From contig CAJFPF010000042.1 of the NCBI GenBank assembly GCA_904398655.1, positions 1 through 48,260 of the forward strand: a stretch of DNA of 48,260 bases, given 5' to 3'. Origin of the DNA: an uncultured Anaerotruncus sp. Its GTDB lineage: Bacteria; Bacillota; Clostridia; Oscillospirales; Ruminococcaceae. Each line of letters starts with the position of its first letter. Within the stretch, counting starts at the first letter, position 1. The notes under the pieces were generated by a model, which worked only from the letters and a program-made list of their open reading frames with translations, ran no database searches and was not told the DNA's origin. Both the position numbers and the translations under genes were made by a program. Positions 25,067-33,774 of this stretch are shown here, in pieces.

Positions 25067-26290
25067 TCACTGCAAAACCACCTTGTGGTAAGCTTTCTTC
25101 CCCTTACGCAGCACCACATGCCCTTTTTCAAAGGCGCTGGCAGGCACCTGGGCGGAAATATCCGTGACCTTTTGGTCATCCACCGTGACGCCACCCTGCT
25201 GGACCAGCCGACGCGCTTCTCCTTTGGAAGGGGCCAGGCCAGTTTTTACCAACAGATCCAGCACTGGGATGCCCTCCCCGACCTCTTCAGCGGAGAGCTG
25301 GGTGGTAGGCATATCCTGGCTCACAGCGCCGGCCGAAAAGATCGCCTGGGCAGCCGCCAAAGCCTTGTCCGCCTCCTCCTTGTCATGGACCATCTCGGTG
25401 AGCTGATAGGCCAAGATCTCCTTAGCCTTGTTCAACTGGCTGCCCTCCCACTTCTCCATCTCCTCAATTTCTTCGATGGGCAGGAAGGTGAGCAGTTTCA
25501 GGCAGTTGATCACATCGTCATCCGCCACATTGCGCCAATACTGGAAAAATTCATAGGGGGAGGTCTTCTCCGGATCCAGCCAGACGGCGCCGTTCTCGGT
25601 CTTGCCCATCTTCTTGCCCTCTTTGGTGGTGAGCAGGGTGAAGGTCATGCCATAGACCTCGTCGCCGGTGACCCGCCGGGTCAGATCGATGCCTCCCAGA
25701 ATGTTGGCCCATTGATCGTTTCCGCCCAGTTCCATCATGCAGCCATAATCCCGGTGGAGCTTGAGAAAATCATAGCTCTGCATGATCATATAGTTGAACT
25801 CAATGAATGAGAGGCCCCGTTCGAGACGGGTTTTGAAGCACTCAGCGGTGAGCATCTGGTTCACCGAGAAATGCACCCCCACGTCTCGGAGCAGCTCAAT
25901 ATAGTTGAGCTTCAGCAGCCAGTCGCCGTTGCGTAGCATCAGCGCCTTGCCGTCCGAAAAATCCACAAACTTCTCCATCTGGCGCTGAAAGCACTCGGCA
26001 TTGTGGTTGATCTCTTCGGGGGTGAGCATCTTGCGCATGTCGGTCTTGCCGGTGGGGTCGCCCACCATGGTGGTCCCGGTGCCCAACAGGGCAATGGGGC
26101 GGTGGCCAGCCTGCTGCAAACGTTTCATCACAACCATCTGAAGAAAATGACCCACATGCAGGCTGTCGGCAGTGGCGTCAAACCCGATATAGAAGGTGAT
26201 CTTCTGATTATCCAGAAGTTCACGGATCTGCTCAGGGTGGGTCATCTGCGCAATCAGTCCGCGCCGGGTTAATTCTTCAAAAACTGTCAT
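25067..26290 (-). CDS. tyrS: Tyrosyl-tRNA synthetase
   Basis: Charges tRNA-Tyr with tyrosine. The 407-residue class I synthetase has the HIGH motif as HVGH (45-48), tyrosine-binding QSYDF and GGNDQWANI segments, and the KMSKS loop as KKMGKT. The C-terminal S4 domain reads LVKTGLAPSKGEARRLVQQG. AAGGAG lies in good position for the ATG at 26290; the frame upstream to 26380 crosses the promoter and is rejected. No T-box was found ahead of it, although tyrS is often under T-box control in Firmicutes. Confidence 0.96.
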   Translation of the reverse strand: MTVFEELTRRGLIAQMTHPEQIRELLDNQKITFYIGFDATADSLHVGHFLQMVVMKRLQQAGHRPIALLGTGTTMVGDPTGKTDMRKMLTPEEINHNAECFQRQMEKFVDFSDGKALMLRNGDWLLKLNYIELLRDVGVHFSVNQMLTAECFKTRLERGLSFIEFNYMIMQSYDFLKLHRDYGCMMELGGNDQWANILGGIDLTRRVTGDEVYGMTFTLLTTKEGKKMGKTENGAVWLDPEKTSPYEFFQYWRNVADDDVINCLKLLTFLPIEEIEEMEKWEGSQLNKAKEILAYQLTEMVHDKEEADKALAAAQAIFSAGAVSQDMPTTQLSAEEVGEGIPVLDLLVKTGLAPSKGEARRLVQQGGVTVDDQKVTDISAQVPASAFEKGHVVLRKGKKAYHKVVLQ

Positions 26291-26351
26291 CGATCTGTCT
26301 CCTTGTTTGTTCAATTTCGGGGGAACCCCCGATTTTCTCCAAAGTAGTTTC

Positions 26352-26380
26352 AGTATAGCACGGCAGCGGCCAAAGGGCAA
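26352..26380 (-). promoter_or_regulatory. Sigma-A-type promoter of tyrS
   Basis: On the minus strand TTGCCC (26380-26375) and TATACT (26357-26352) are 17 bases apart. The leader of about 55 bases contains a 16-base palindrome (26317-26332). Confidence 0.6.
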
Positions 26381-26383
26381 GCC

Positions 26384-28051
26384 CTATTCCCCTGCCTGGG
26401 CCAGCATCTCCCGGGCGTGCTCCAGGGCCAGGGGGCTGACCGTTTCGCCCCCGATGATCCGAGCCAGCTCCCGTACCCGTTCCTCTCCCTCTAGAGACCG
26501 GATGGTGGTGTAAGTGCGCTCCTCCTGGGTCTGCTTAGAGATGAGCAGATGGTGTTGGGCATAGCAGGCCACCTGAGCCAGATGGGTCACCACTATCACC
26601 TGGCGGTTTTGGGCCACCTGCCTCAATTTTTTACCGATCTTCTGAGCCGCCCGTCCAGAAACTCCCGTGTCCACCTCATCGAAGATCAGCGTGCCAATGT
26701 TATCCCGGTCTGCCAGAACATTTTTAATGGAGAGCATGATCCTGGCCAGCTCGCCGCCGGAGGCCACTTTGGAGAGGCTGCGGGGCTCCTCACCAGGGTT
26801 CGTGGTCAAAAACAGCTCCATACTGTCGATCCCATCCGGGGAGAGGGGCTTCTCCTCCCGATGGAGAAGAAAGCGCACCGAAGGCATATCCAAAAACATC
26901 AGCTCGCCCTGGACCGCCTCAATGAAGGCGTTGGCCGCCGCCTGCCGCCTGCGGGAGAGCTCCTGGGCCAGCTCTTGGGCCTTCTCCCGCAACTGGTCCT
27001 GTTGCTGGGAGAGTTCCTGGGCCCGTTCGTCCGAGGTCTCAATCTGGGCCAATTCCTGGGCGGCCCTCTCCCGGAACTCCAACACCGCCGGGATATCCGG
27101 TCCATACTTCCGTTCCAGGGAATGGATCAAGTCCAACCGTTCCTCCAGGTAGTTCAGCTGAGAGGGGTCGCAGTCCAGGTCCTCCAACAGCGTCCGGATA
27201 TCCTCCCCAGTCCCCTCCAACTCATAGGAGAGTTCCGTGACCTTTTCACATATCGTCTGGGCCCCATCCAGATATTTGGCCGCCTCCTGGAGATTGTCTA
27301 CCAGCATCCCCATGAGGGAGGAGAGGCCCTCACTCTCCCCATCCCCATTGAGCAGTTCCAAGCTCCCGCCCAAGGCCTGGGTCACATTCAGAGCGTTTTT
27401 CACCAGGCGGCGTTGGGATTTGAGTTCCTCCTCCTCCCCCGCCGTCAGTTGGGCGCCATCGATCTCATTGATCTGGTAGGTGAGCAGGTCAATCCGCCGG
27501 GCCTTCTCCGCCTCGTCAGTATTGAGGGCCTCTAGCTCCTGTTTTACCGCCTGCCAGACATGATAGGCGGAGGCGTATTGCCGCCGGAGGTCCTCCAGCT
27601 CCCCATATCCGTCAATAAACGCCAGATGTTTCTGGGGAGAGAGCAGCTGTTGGTTGTCGTGCTGGCCATGGATGTTCAAAAGTCCCGCTGTCAGCAATTT
27701 CAAGATGGAGGCAGTGGCCGGGCGGCCGTTGATCCGGCAGGTGGAGCGTCCATCTGTAGAGATCTCCCGGCTGATCAGGGCGCAGCCGTCCTCGCAGGCG
27801 TATCCGGTCTCTGAAAAGATCTCCTGCTCCACCGGTCCCATACCGGTAAACAGGGCAGAGACCTCCGCTTTTTCCTCCCCTGTGCGGATGAGATCCCGGC
27901 TGGTCCGCTCCCCCAGCACCGCATTGATGGCGTTGATAAGGATAGTTTTCCCTGCGCCGGTCTCACCGGTAAACACATTGAACCCCTGGGAAAACTCAAT
28001 GGTGGCCTCCCGGATCACTGCAATGTTCCGGATATACAGTTGAGAGAGCAT
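26384..28051 (-). CDS. recN: DNA repair protein RecN
   Basis: An SMC-like ATPase of 555 residues that gathers DNA ends in double-strand break repair. Walker A is GETGAGKT (29-36) after the RecN opening MLSQLYIRNIAVIREATIEF. Long coiled-coil arms occupy roughly 155-360 with rich Glu/Gln heptads. The C-terminal ATPase half has SGGELARIMLSIK and LIFDEVDTGVSGRAA. A GTG at 28057 is in frame, but GAAGG is better placed for the ATG at 28051. It is the last gene of the long minus-strand cluster; spoIVB, which usually follows recN, is elsewhere. Confidence 0.96.
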   Translation of the reverse strand: MLSQLYIRNIAVIREATIEFSQGFNVFTGETGAGKTILINAINAVLGERTSRDLIRTGEEKAEVSALFTGMGPVEQEIFSETGYACEDGCALISREISTDGRSTCRINGRPATASILKLLTAGLLNIHGQHDNQQLLSPQKHLAFIDGYGELEDLRRQYASAYHVWQAVKQELEALNTDEAEKARRIDLLTYQINEIDGAQLTAGEEEELKSQRRLVKNALNVTQALGGSLELLNGDGESEGLSSLMGMLVDNLQEAAKYLDGAQTICEKVTELSYELEGTGEDIRTLLEDLDCDPSQLNYLEERLDLIHSLERKYGPDIPAVLEFRERAAQELAQIETSDERAQELSQQQDQLREKAQELAQELSRRRQAAANAFIEAVQGELMFLDMPSVRFLLHREEKPLSPDGIDSMELFLTTNPGEEPRSLSKVASGGELARIMLSIKNVLADRDNIGTLIFDEVDTGVSGRAAQKIGKKLRQVAQNRQVIVVTHLAQVACYAQHHLLISKQTQEERTYTTIRSLEGEERVRELARIIGGETVSPLALEHAREMLAQAGE

Positions 28052-28069
28052 GCCCACACCTTCTTTCTG

Positions 28070-28528
28070 TCAGTTCCGGTTCATCATCTTGCGCAGTTGG
28101 GTCACCAGATCCTGAGCGTGGCGTTCGTCCCGCATGAGCAGGAAGATAGTGTTGTCCCCCGCCAATGTCCCCACCACACCCTCCAAATGCAGGTCATCTA
28201 AAAACTCACAGAGGGCGTTGGCCATGCCGGTGTGGCATTTGATGGCGGTAATGTGGCCGGCGCTATCAATCCCCTCCACCGACTCAGACAGGAGCACCAA
28301 CAGGCGGTTGGACATCTCCCCCTTCTCCGCCGGCGCATGGGCGGTGTAGTAATACTTCCCATCCGACGTCAGTGTCTTGACCAGACGCAGTTCCTTGATG
28401 TCCCGGGAAACGGTGGCCTGGGTGACCGGGAAGCCCTCCTGACGCAACAGTCCCAGCAACTCCTCCTGGGTCTCGATGGGGCGTTCCTGAATCAGTTCTA
28501 AAATTTTGGCGTGTCTTTGTGATTTCAC
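28070..28528 (-). CDS. argR: Arginine repressor ArgR/AhrC
   Basis: A 152-residue hexameric repressor/activator of arginine metabolism that needs arginine as co-repressor. The N-terminal winged helix reads KSQRHAKILELIQ, then TQATVSRDIKELRLVK. The C-terminal oligomerisation domain holds the arginine-binding region around GTLAGDNTIFLLMRDE. The frame permits a TTG at 28534, but the conserved VKSQRHAKIL opening and GGGGG spacing favour the GTG at 28528. Its position between nadK and recN is the usual one in Firmicutes. Confidence 0.95.
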   Translation of the reverse strand: MKSQRHAKILELIQERPIETQEELLGLLRQEGFPVTQATVSRDIKELRLVKTLTSDGKYYYTAHAPAEKGEMSNRLLVLLSESVEGIDSAGHITAIKCHTGMANALCEFLDDLHLEGVVGTLAGDNTIFLLMRDERHAQDLVTQLRKMMNRN

Positions 28529-28541
28529 TTGCAAAATCCCC

Positions 28542-29387
28542 CTATGCCCAAGATTTTAGTTTCACATTCAGAATTCCGTTGAAAGTCTTCTCCGCAAACT
28601 GGACGAACTGAGCCGCCTCCTCCGCCCGCCGGATCCGTACCTTCCTGTCGCACTCCAGCGTGCGGACCCGGTCACCGTCCACGCTCACCACCAGACGATC
28701 CAGGTTGTTTACATACCGGCCGCACACCTCCAGTTCCACCTGGGGGGAGAGCAGTACCGACCGGGCGTAAAGGGAGTGGGGACAGATCGGCGTCATAAGG
28801 ATGGTATCAATCCCCGGGTCTACAATCGGTCCGCCGGCAGACAAGGAATAGGCGGTAGACCCGGTGGGCGTCGCAAAGATCAAGCCATCCGCCCGGTAGC
28901 TGCCCACCGGCTGTCCATCTCCCAGGATCTCCAGATCCACCAGGCGGGAGAGACCTCCCTTGGAGACAACCACATCGTTGAGGGCCAGGTAGGTCTCCGG
29001 ATCCCCCTCCACCTGGATCTGCAACAGCATCCGGCGTTCAATCCCATACTCCTCCGACGCGAGCCTGGACAGGAAGCCGATCTCGTTTGGCTCCACCTGG
29101 GCCAGATAGCCAACCCGACCGCTATTTACCCCCAAAATGGGCTTCCCATAGCGCACCGCGTATTTTACATTGTGCAGGATGGTTCCGTCCCCGCCCACTG
29201 TGAGCAACAGATCGCAGACCTCCAGCGCCTGCTCCAGAGGTAAAAATTCCGCCCTGGAGAACCGCCCCATCAATTCCGCGCAAAACAACGGCTGGCAGCC
29301 GGTTACCCGCAGCTGGTCCGCAATCCGCTGGGCTAAAGGCATTGTATTGGGGCGGGTGGGGTTGGGCAAAATCAGAATCCGTTTCAT
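28542..29387 (-). CDS. nadK: NAD kinase
   Basis: Phosphorylates NAD to NADP. The 281-residue protein has GGDGT at 65-69 in LLTVGGDGTILH, followed by GVNSGRVGYLAQV, LNDVVVSKGG and the nucleotide site ATPTGSTAYSLSAGGPIV, which are all family hallmarks. GAGGGGAACG precedes the ATG. It sits in the tlyA-nadK-argR-recN order common in clostridia, with gaps of 11 and 13 bases on either side, so it is probably co-transcribed. Confidence 0.96.
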   Translation of the reverse strand: MKRILILPNPTRPNTMPLAQRIADQLRVTGCQPLFCAELMGRFSRAEFLPLEQALEVCDLLLTVGGDGTILHNVKYAVRYGKPILGVNSGRVGYLAQVEPNEIGFLSRLASEEYGIERRMLLQIQVEGDPETYLALNDVVVSKGGLSRLVDLEILGDGQPVGSYRADGLIFATPTGSTAYSLSAGGPIVDPGIDTILMTPICPHSLYARSVLLSPQVELEVCGRYVNNLDRLVVSVDGDRVRTLECDRKVRIRRAEEAAQFVQFAEKTFNGILNVKLKSWA

Positions 29388-29398
29388 CGTTCCCCTCC

Positions 29399-30214
29399 TC
29401 AGTGGTTCCCTGGCCGGTCCAGCGCCTCATGAGAGCGGTCCACCAATCCGCGCAGCTGTTCCAGGGAGGGCGCCGGACCTTCCCCTCCCTTTTGTAAATA
29501 CATCAGATATTCAATATTTCCCTCCGGTCCCTTTACCGGGGAGAACTCCATGCCCAATATGGAAAAACTATTGTCCAAGGCATAGCCCACGGCGGATTCC
29601 AGCACCTGGACATGTACCGCCCGATCCCGGACCACTCCCTTTTTTCCCACCTTCTCTCGGCCAGCTTCAAATTGGGGTTTTACCAGGCAGACCATCTCTC
29701 CTCCCGGTCCCAATAAGTTCACTGCCACCGGCAACACCAACCGCAGGGAGATGAACGACACATCCACGCTGGCAAACGCCACCTGCTCCCCGATCTGTTG
29801 GGGGGTGACATTCCGGATGTTGGTGCGCTCCAAATTGACCACTCGGGGATCGTTGCGCAGGCTCCAAGCCAACTGTCCATATCCCACGTCCACCGCATAG
29901 ACCTTCCGGGCACCATTTTGAAGCATGCAATCGGTAAAGCCGCCGGTGGAAGCGCCAATGTCCATACAGATTTTTCCCTCCAAACGGATGGGAAACGCCT
30001 GCATTGCCTTTTCTAACTTTAAGCCTCCCCGGCTTACATATTTGAGCGGATCCCCTCGTACTTCCAAATGTACCTGAGAGGAATATTCATTGCCCGGCTT
30101 GTCCGCCTTCTGGCCGTCCGCATAGATCAGCCCAGCCATGATGACCGCTTTTGCCTTTTCCCGGCTGGGCGCCAGGCCGCGCTCCACCAGCAGCAAATCC
30201 AACCGTTGTTTCAC
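29399..30214 (-). CDS. tlyA: TlyA-family rRNA 2'-O-methyltransferase (FtsJ/S4 type)
   Basis: A 271-residue protein with an N-terminal S4 RNA-binding domain (QRLDLLLVERGLAPSREKAK) and a C-terminal FtsJ-like methyltransferase domain: SRGGLKLEKA, then the SAM-binding MDIGASTGGFTDCMLQNGA and the catalytic-region KPQFEAGRE. TlyA methylates ribosomal RNA in other bacteria; the haemolysin label once used is doubtful. GGGGGGAG is eight bases before the GTG at 30214, which gives the standard S4 start and rejects a frame from 30247. Confidence 0.93.
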   Translation of the reverse strand: MKQRLDLLLVERGLAPSREKAKAVIMAGLIYADGQKADKPGNEYSSQVHLEVRGDPLKYVSRGGLKLEKAMQAFPIRLEGKICMDIGASTGGFTDCMLQNGARKVYAVDVGYGQLAWSLRNDPRVVNLERTNIRNVTPQQIGEQVAFASVDVSFISLRLVLPVAVNLLGPGGEMVCLVKPQFEAGREKVGKKGVVRDRAVHVQVLESAVGYALDNSFSILGMEFSPVKGPEGNIEYLMYLQKGGEGPAPSLEQLRGLVDRSHEALDRPGNH

Positions 30215-30250
30215 TAGGTCAGCTCCCCCCTTCACCTCCGCCGCCAATCT

Positions 30251-32119
30251 TCAAAGATCATATTCCAACACTAGACACTCCAACGAGGCGGCGTCCAGCC
30301 GGCAACGCTCCAACGCCCTGTCCACAGGCATAGCCGGCTGGAAAGGCTTTCGGATCCCGTGTAGTTTCATCTTTCCCCGATAATCCAGCTCTGCCAGCGC
30401 CGCCAAAAAGTGCTCCCCAATCCCTCCGGATTGGATGCCCTCCTCTACAAACAGAATCTTCGGATACCGTTTGGCCAGACGTAAGCACTCCTGCGGCAGG
30501 GGCCAAATCTGGGTAAGCTTCAAAAGATCCGCCTGGATTCCCCGCTGTTGCAGCGCTTTGGCAGCCCGCCAGACCTGCTGGCACTCCCGTCCATAGCTCA
30601 CCAGAAGCAGCTCCCCCTGTTCGGGACCAAACACTTGATGGGTGAACGGCGCAGGTGGAAGGTTACAGAGTTCCGGCAACTGTGGCTCCTGTCCACGGGG
30701 ATATCGCACCGCCACCAGACCATCCCAATGGTAAAACGCCTGATCCAGCGCCCATTGCAAATCTCGGTAACTGGCCGGAGAGTAGATGGCGGCTCCAGGC
30801 AGCAGGGAGAGAAATGCCGCGTCAAATAGCCCCTGGTGGGTCTCCCCATCCTCTCCCACCAGGCCCGCCCGGTCCACTCCCAGCACCACATGCTGCGGCT
30901 GGATGGAGGCGTCATGGATCAGCTGGTCGAACCCCCGCTGCAAAAAGGTGGAATAGACAGCAAACGCCGGCAACATCCCGCCAGCCGCCAGGCCGCAGGC
31001 AAAGGTCACCGCGTGTTCCTCCGCGATCCCCACATCATAGAAGCGCTGAGGGAACCGCTGCCCAAACTCCTGAAGGCCTGTGCCATCCGCCATGGCTGCG
31101 GTGATGGCGCAGATCCGCGGATCCCGCTGGGCAGCCCGGACCATCCAGCGCCCAAATTCCGACGAAAAACTGTGGGAGGAGGCACGCACCTGCCCACTGT
31201 GCCGGTCAAACGCCCCCACCCCGTGGAAGACGGAGGGATTCTGTTCAGCATAGGGGTATCCTTTTCCCTTTATCGTATTTACCTGGACCACCACTGGGCC
31301 ATTCTCCCCCTTGGCCCGCGCCAACACCCGCAACAGGGCAGGCAGGTCATGGCCGTCCACCGGGCCCAAATAGTGGAAGCCAAAGTCCTCAAACAGGTTG
31401 GTATGGTAGACCAGCTGGCGCACTGCGCCCTTGGCCTCGGAGATCAAGTCCCGCATTTCCGGCCCCACCACAGGGATCTTTTTCAGAGCCCCCTCCACCT
31501 GTTCCTTCAGGGTCAGGTATCCCTCAGAGGAGCGTTTTTTCGCCAGATAGGTGGCCAAAGCCCCCACACTGTGGGAGATGGACATATCATTGTTATTGAG
31601 CACTACCACCAAACGGTCCTGGCTGCGGCCAGCATTGTTCAGGGCCTCATAGACCATCCCCCCGGCAAAGGCCCCGTCCCCTATCACAGCCACCGTCCAA
31701 TGGCGATCCCCTTGGAGGGTAGCGGCCCGGGCGAATCCAAACGCGGCCGACAGCGCTGTGCTGGCATGCCCGCCAATAAAGGTGTCATAGGGGCTCTCAC
31801 TGGGGCGGGGAAAACCGGAGATCCCCCCCTCCTGGCGCAGGGTGTCAAACCGGTCCAAGCGGCCGGTCAGCAGTTTATGGACATAGCTCTGGTGGCCCAC
31901 ATCCCAGAGGATCCGATCCTCCCCAGGGGCAAATACCGTATCCAGCGCCACCGTCAGCTCCACTACTCCCAGGTTGGAGGCCAAATGGCCACCCGTCCGG
32001 GAAACCGTGCGCAGCAACTGTTGGCGGAGCTCCTGACACAGGAGCCGCTGCTGCCGGGAGTTCAGCCGCCGCAGATCTTGAGGGAACCGCAGCGTATGTA
32101 GCAGATCCTGGTTCGCCAT
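30251..32119 (-). CDS. dxs: 1-deoxy-D-xylulose-5-phosphate synthase
   Basis: The thiamine-diphosphate enzyme that joins pyruvate and glyceraldehyde 3-phosphate at the entry of the non-mevalonate isoprenoid pathway. The 622-residue protein has DVGHQSYVHKLLTGR, GHASTALSAAFGFA, the ThDP motif GDGAFAGGMVYEALNN ending in NNNDMSIS, and the pyrimidine-domain DVGIAEEHAVTFACGLA. It lies in a run with ispA, so prenyl precursor and prenyl chain synthesis are linked. A 18-base gap separates it from the PAP2-like gene upstream. Confidence 0.96.
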   Translation of the reverse strand: MANQDLLHTLRFPQDLRRLNSRQQRLLCQELRQQLLRTVSRTGGHLASNLGVVELTVALDTVFAPGEDRILWDVGHQSYVHKLLTGRLDRFDTLRQEGGISGFPRPSESPYDTFIGGHASTALSAAFGFARAATLQGDRHWTVAVIGDGAFAGGMVYEALNNAGRSQDRLVVVLNNNDMSISHSVGALATYLAKKRSSEGYLTLKEQVEGALKKIPVVGPEMRDLISEAKGAVRQLVYHTNLFEDFGFHYLGPVDGHDLPALLRVLARAKGENGPVVVQVNTIKGKGYPYAEQNPSVFHGVGAFDRHSGQVRASSHSFSSEFGRWMVRAAQRDPRICAITAAMADGTGLQEFGQRFPQRFYDVGIAEEHAVTFACGLAAGGMLPAFAVYSTFLQRGFDQLIHDASIQPQHVVLGVDRAGLVGEDGETHQGLFDAAFLSLLPGAAIYSPASYRDLQWALDQAFYHWDGLVAVRYPRGQEPQLPELCNLPPAPFTHQVFGPEQGELLLVSYGRECQQVWRAAKALQQRGIQADLLKLTQIWPLPQECLRLAKRYPKILFVEEGIQSGGIGEHFLAALAELDYRGKMKLHGIRKPFQPAMPVDRALERCRLDAASLECLVLEYDL

Positions 32120-32137
32120 TTCTTCTTCATTCCTCTC

Positions 32138-32650
32138 TTAGAATGCGGGCATCAAGACCGCGATCAAAATTCCAAGTGCCGCCCCACAGAGCACCTCCAG
32201 GGGAGTGTGGCCCAAAAATTCCTTCAGCTCCTTGCCAGAGCGGTTTTCCAGGTCCACCGGGGCGGACTCCCCCCGTGCCAGGGCGTCCATCTCCTCCTTG
32301 AGCATCTGGAACATCATTTTAAAGTCGATTACCATCTTGTTGAGCACCTTGGCCTGCTCCCCGGCCGCCCGGCGCACCCCCATGGCATCATACATAACAA
32401 TGCCCGCCAGGGTCAGCGCCAAAGCAAATTCAGGAGAGGTATAACCCAGCTTTTTGGCGATGGCCATCGTCACCCCACAGACCAGGGCTGAGTGGGAACT
32501 TGGCATCCCCCCGGAACCTACCATCCGCTCCCAGACAATCTTTCGGGTGGGGATAAACACCAAAAGGGTCTTGAGGACCTGGGCAATGAACCAGGATAGA
32601 ACCCCCACATTGAGAATATAGTTGCTGGTCAGCATCTCCAAAGGGCCCAT
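32138..32650 (-). CDS. Divergent PAP2-family membrane protein (YuiD-like)
   Basis: A 170-residue membrane protein of the DUF212/divergent PAP2 family. It has membrane helices around 8-30, 60-90 and 150-168, and the conserved GGMPSSHSALV segment, the PAP2 phosphatase signature, as well as YDAMGVRRAAGEQAKVLN. Relatives are called acid phosphatase/vanadium haloperoxidase-like, but substrates are unknown. Its place between ispA and dxs suggests action on a prenyl diphosphate such as undecaprenyl diphosphate; this is inference. Confidence 0.87.
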   Translation of the reverse strand: MGPLEMLTSNYILNVGVLSWFIAQVLKTLLVFIPTRKIVWERMVGSGGMPSSHSALVCGVTMAIAKKLGYTSPEFALALTLAGIVMYDAMGVRRAAGEQAKVLNKMVIDFKMMFQMLKEEMDALARGESAPVDLENRSGKELKEFLGHTPLEVLCGAALGILIAVLMPAF

Positions 32651-32699
32651 AATCTACTCCTTTTCTCTTCGCCGTTAAAACACTCATTCCAACGTCCAC

Positions 32700-33581
32700 T
32701 CAGTGATCCCGCGTCAACACCATGTCCGCCAGCCAAAGCAGGAACCCGTTGTCAGCAATGCCCTCCAAACAACCCTTTGCCTGATCCACCTGGCGTTTGG
32801 CCTCCTGGCGGGCACCATCCAGTCCCAGCAACGTGACATAGGTGGACTTATGGTTCTCTTGGTCGCTGCCCACCGGCTTGCCCAACCGGGCAGCATCCCC
32901 TGTCACATCTAGAATGTCATCTGTAATCTGGAAGGCCAACCCATAGGCGGCGGCATAGTTATCCGCAACAGCTGTCAGTGCCGGAGCCGCTCCCCCGGCG
33001 ATACAGCCCAGGCGGGCGGACGCCCGCAGCAGCGCCCCCGTCTTGAGCGCGCAGAGCCGTTGGAGCTGGGGAAGGCCCACCGCCTCCTCCTCAGCGGCCA
33101 GGTCCAGCACCTGGCCGCCTACCATGCCATAGACACCGGCCGACTGGGAGAGGGCGGCCATCGCCTGCACCCGGGCCTCTGCCGCCAGAGGTGCTTCTGC
33201 CAACACCTCAAATGCCTGGGTCAACAGGGCGTCCCCGGCCAACAGAGCAATATCCTCTCCAAACGCCTTGTGGCAGGAGGGCTTGCCCCGGCGGAAATCA
33301 TCGTTATCCATGCAGGGCAGATCGTCATGGATGAGGGAGTAGGCGTGAACCATCTCCACCGCGCAGGCACAGGCCATCGCCCCCTCCCGGGGCGCCCCTG
33401 CAAGATGGCCAAATTCCAGCACCAAAGCCGCCCTCAGCCGCTTGCCTGCATCCAATAGGCTGTAGCGCATGGCATCCACTACGGCGATCTGGGGGCAGTC
33501 CTCCCGGGCGCGCAGCAATTCCCGCAGAGCGTCGTTGACGCTGGTGGCATACTCCGCCAGCTGTTGCTCACACCGGTTCAT
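32700..33581 (-). CDS. ispA: Polyprenyl (farnesyl) diphosphate synthase
   Basis: Makes geranyl and farnesyl diphosphate from five-carbon units. The 293-residue protein has the first aspartate-rich motif DDLPCMDNDD (86-95), the following FRRGKPSCHK and the second DDILD with GKPVGSDQENHKSTYV. GGGGAG precedes the ATG at 33581, which overlaps the xseB stop by 14 bases and so rejects the frame from 33599. The xseA-xseB-ispA order is standard in many bacteria. Confidence 0.95.
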   Translation of the reverse strand: MNRCEQQLAEYATSVNDALRELLRAREDCPQIAVVDAMRYSLLDAGKRLRAALVLEFGHLAGAPREGAMACACAVEMVHAYSLIHDDLPCMDNDDFRRGKPSCHKAFGEDIALLAGDALLTQAFEVLAEAPLAAEARVQAMAALSQSAGVYGMVGGQVLDLAAEEEAVGLPQLQRLCALKTGALLRASARLGCIAGGAAPALTAVADNYAAAYGLAFQITDDILDVTGDAARLGKPVGSDQENHKSTYVTLLGLDGARQEAKRQVDQAKGCLEGIADNGFLLWLADMVLTRDH

Positions 33582-33774
33582 CCGCGCTCCCCTCCCCATT
33601 TAACTTCTCCACCTTCAGTTTGGCAGCCTCCAGCTTTTTATCCGCGAACTCCACCAGCTTCACTGCCTCTCCGTAGAGCCTGATTGAATCGTCCACCGAA
33701 ATTTCCCCACCCAACTGGGCCACAATCTCCTCTAAACGCTTGATAGCAGCCTCCAATGTGGTCGGTTTTGTCAT
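33568..33774 (-). CDS. xseB: Exodeoxyribonuclease VII small subunit
   Basis: A 68-residue helical protein that binds the large subunit XseA in several copies to form the single-strand nuclease Exo VII. The family pattern is clear: TLEAAIKRLEEIVAQLGGEI, then SVDDSIRLYGEAVKL and LEAAKLKVEKLNG. The ATG at 33774 overlaps the xseA stop (ATGA), and the stop overlaps ispA. It is short and lies at the end of a longer frame in the same register, which has no start signal of its own. Confidence 0.94.
   Translation of the reverse strand: MTKPTTLEAAIKRLEEIVAQLGGEISVDDSIRLYGEAVKLVEFADKKLEAAKLKVEKLNGEGSADEPV

Noticed and set aside
30836-32101. A 421-residue plus-strand frame opposite dxs
   Set aside because: It lies entirely inside dxs, and the sequence is rich in His, Gln and Pro without a fold. 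No promoter or Shine-Dalgarno sequence.
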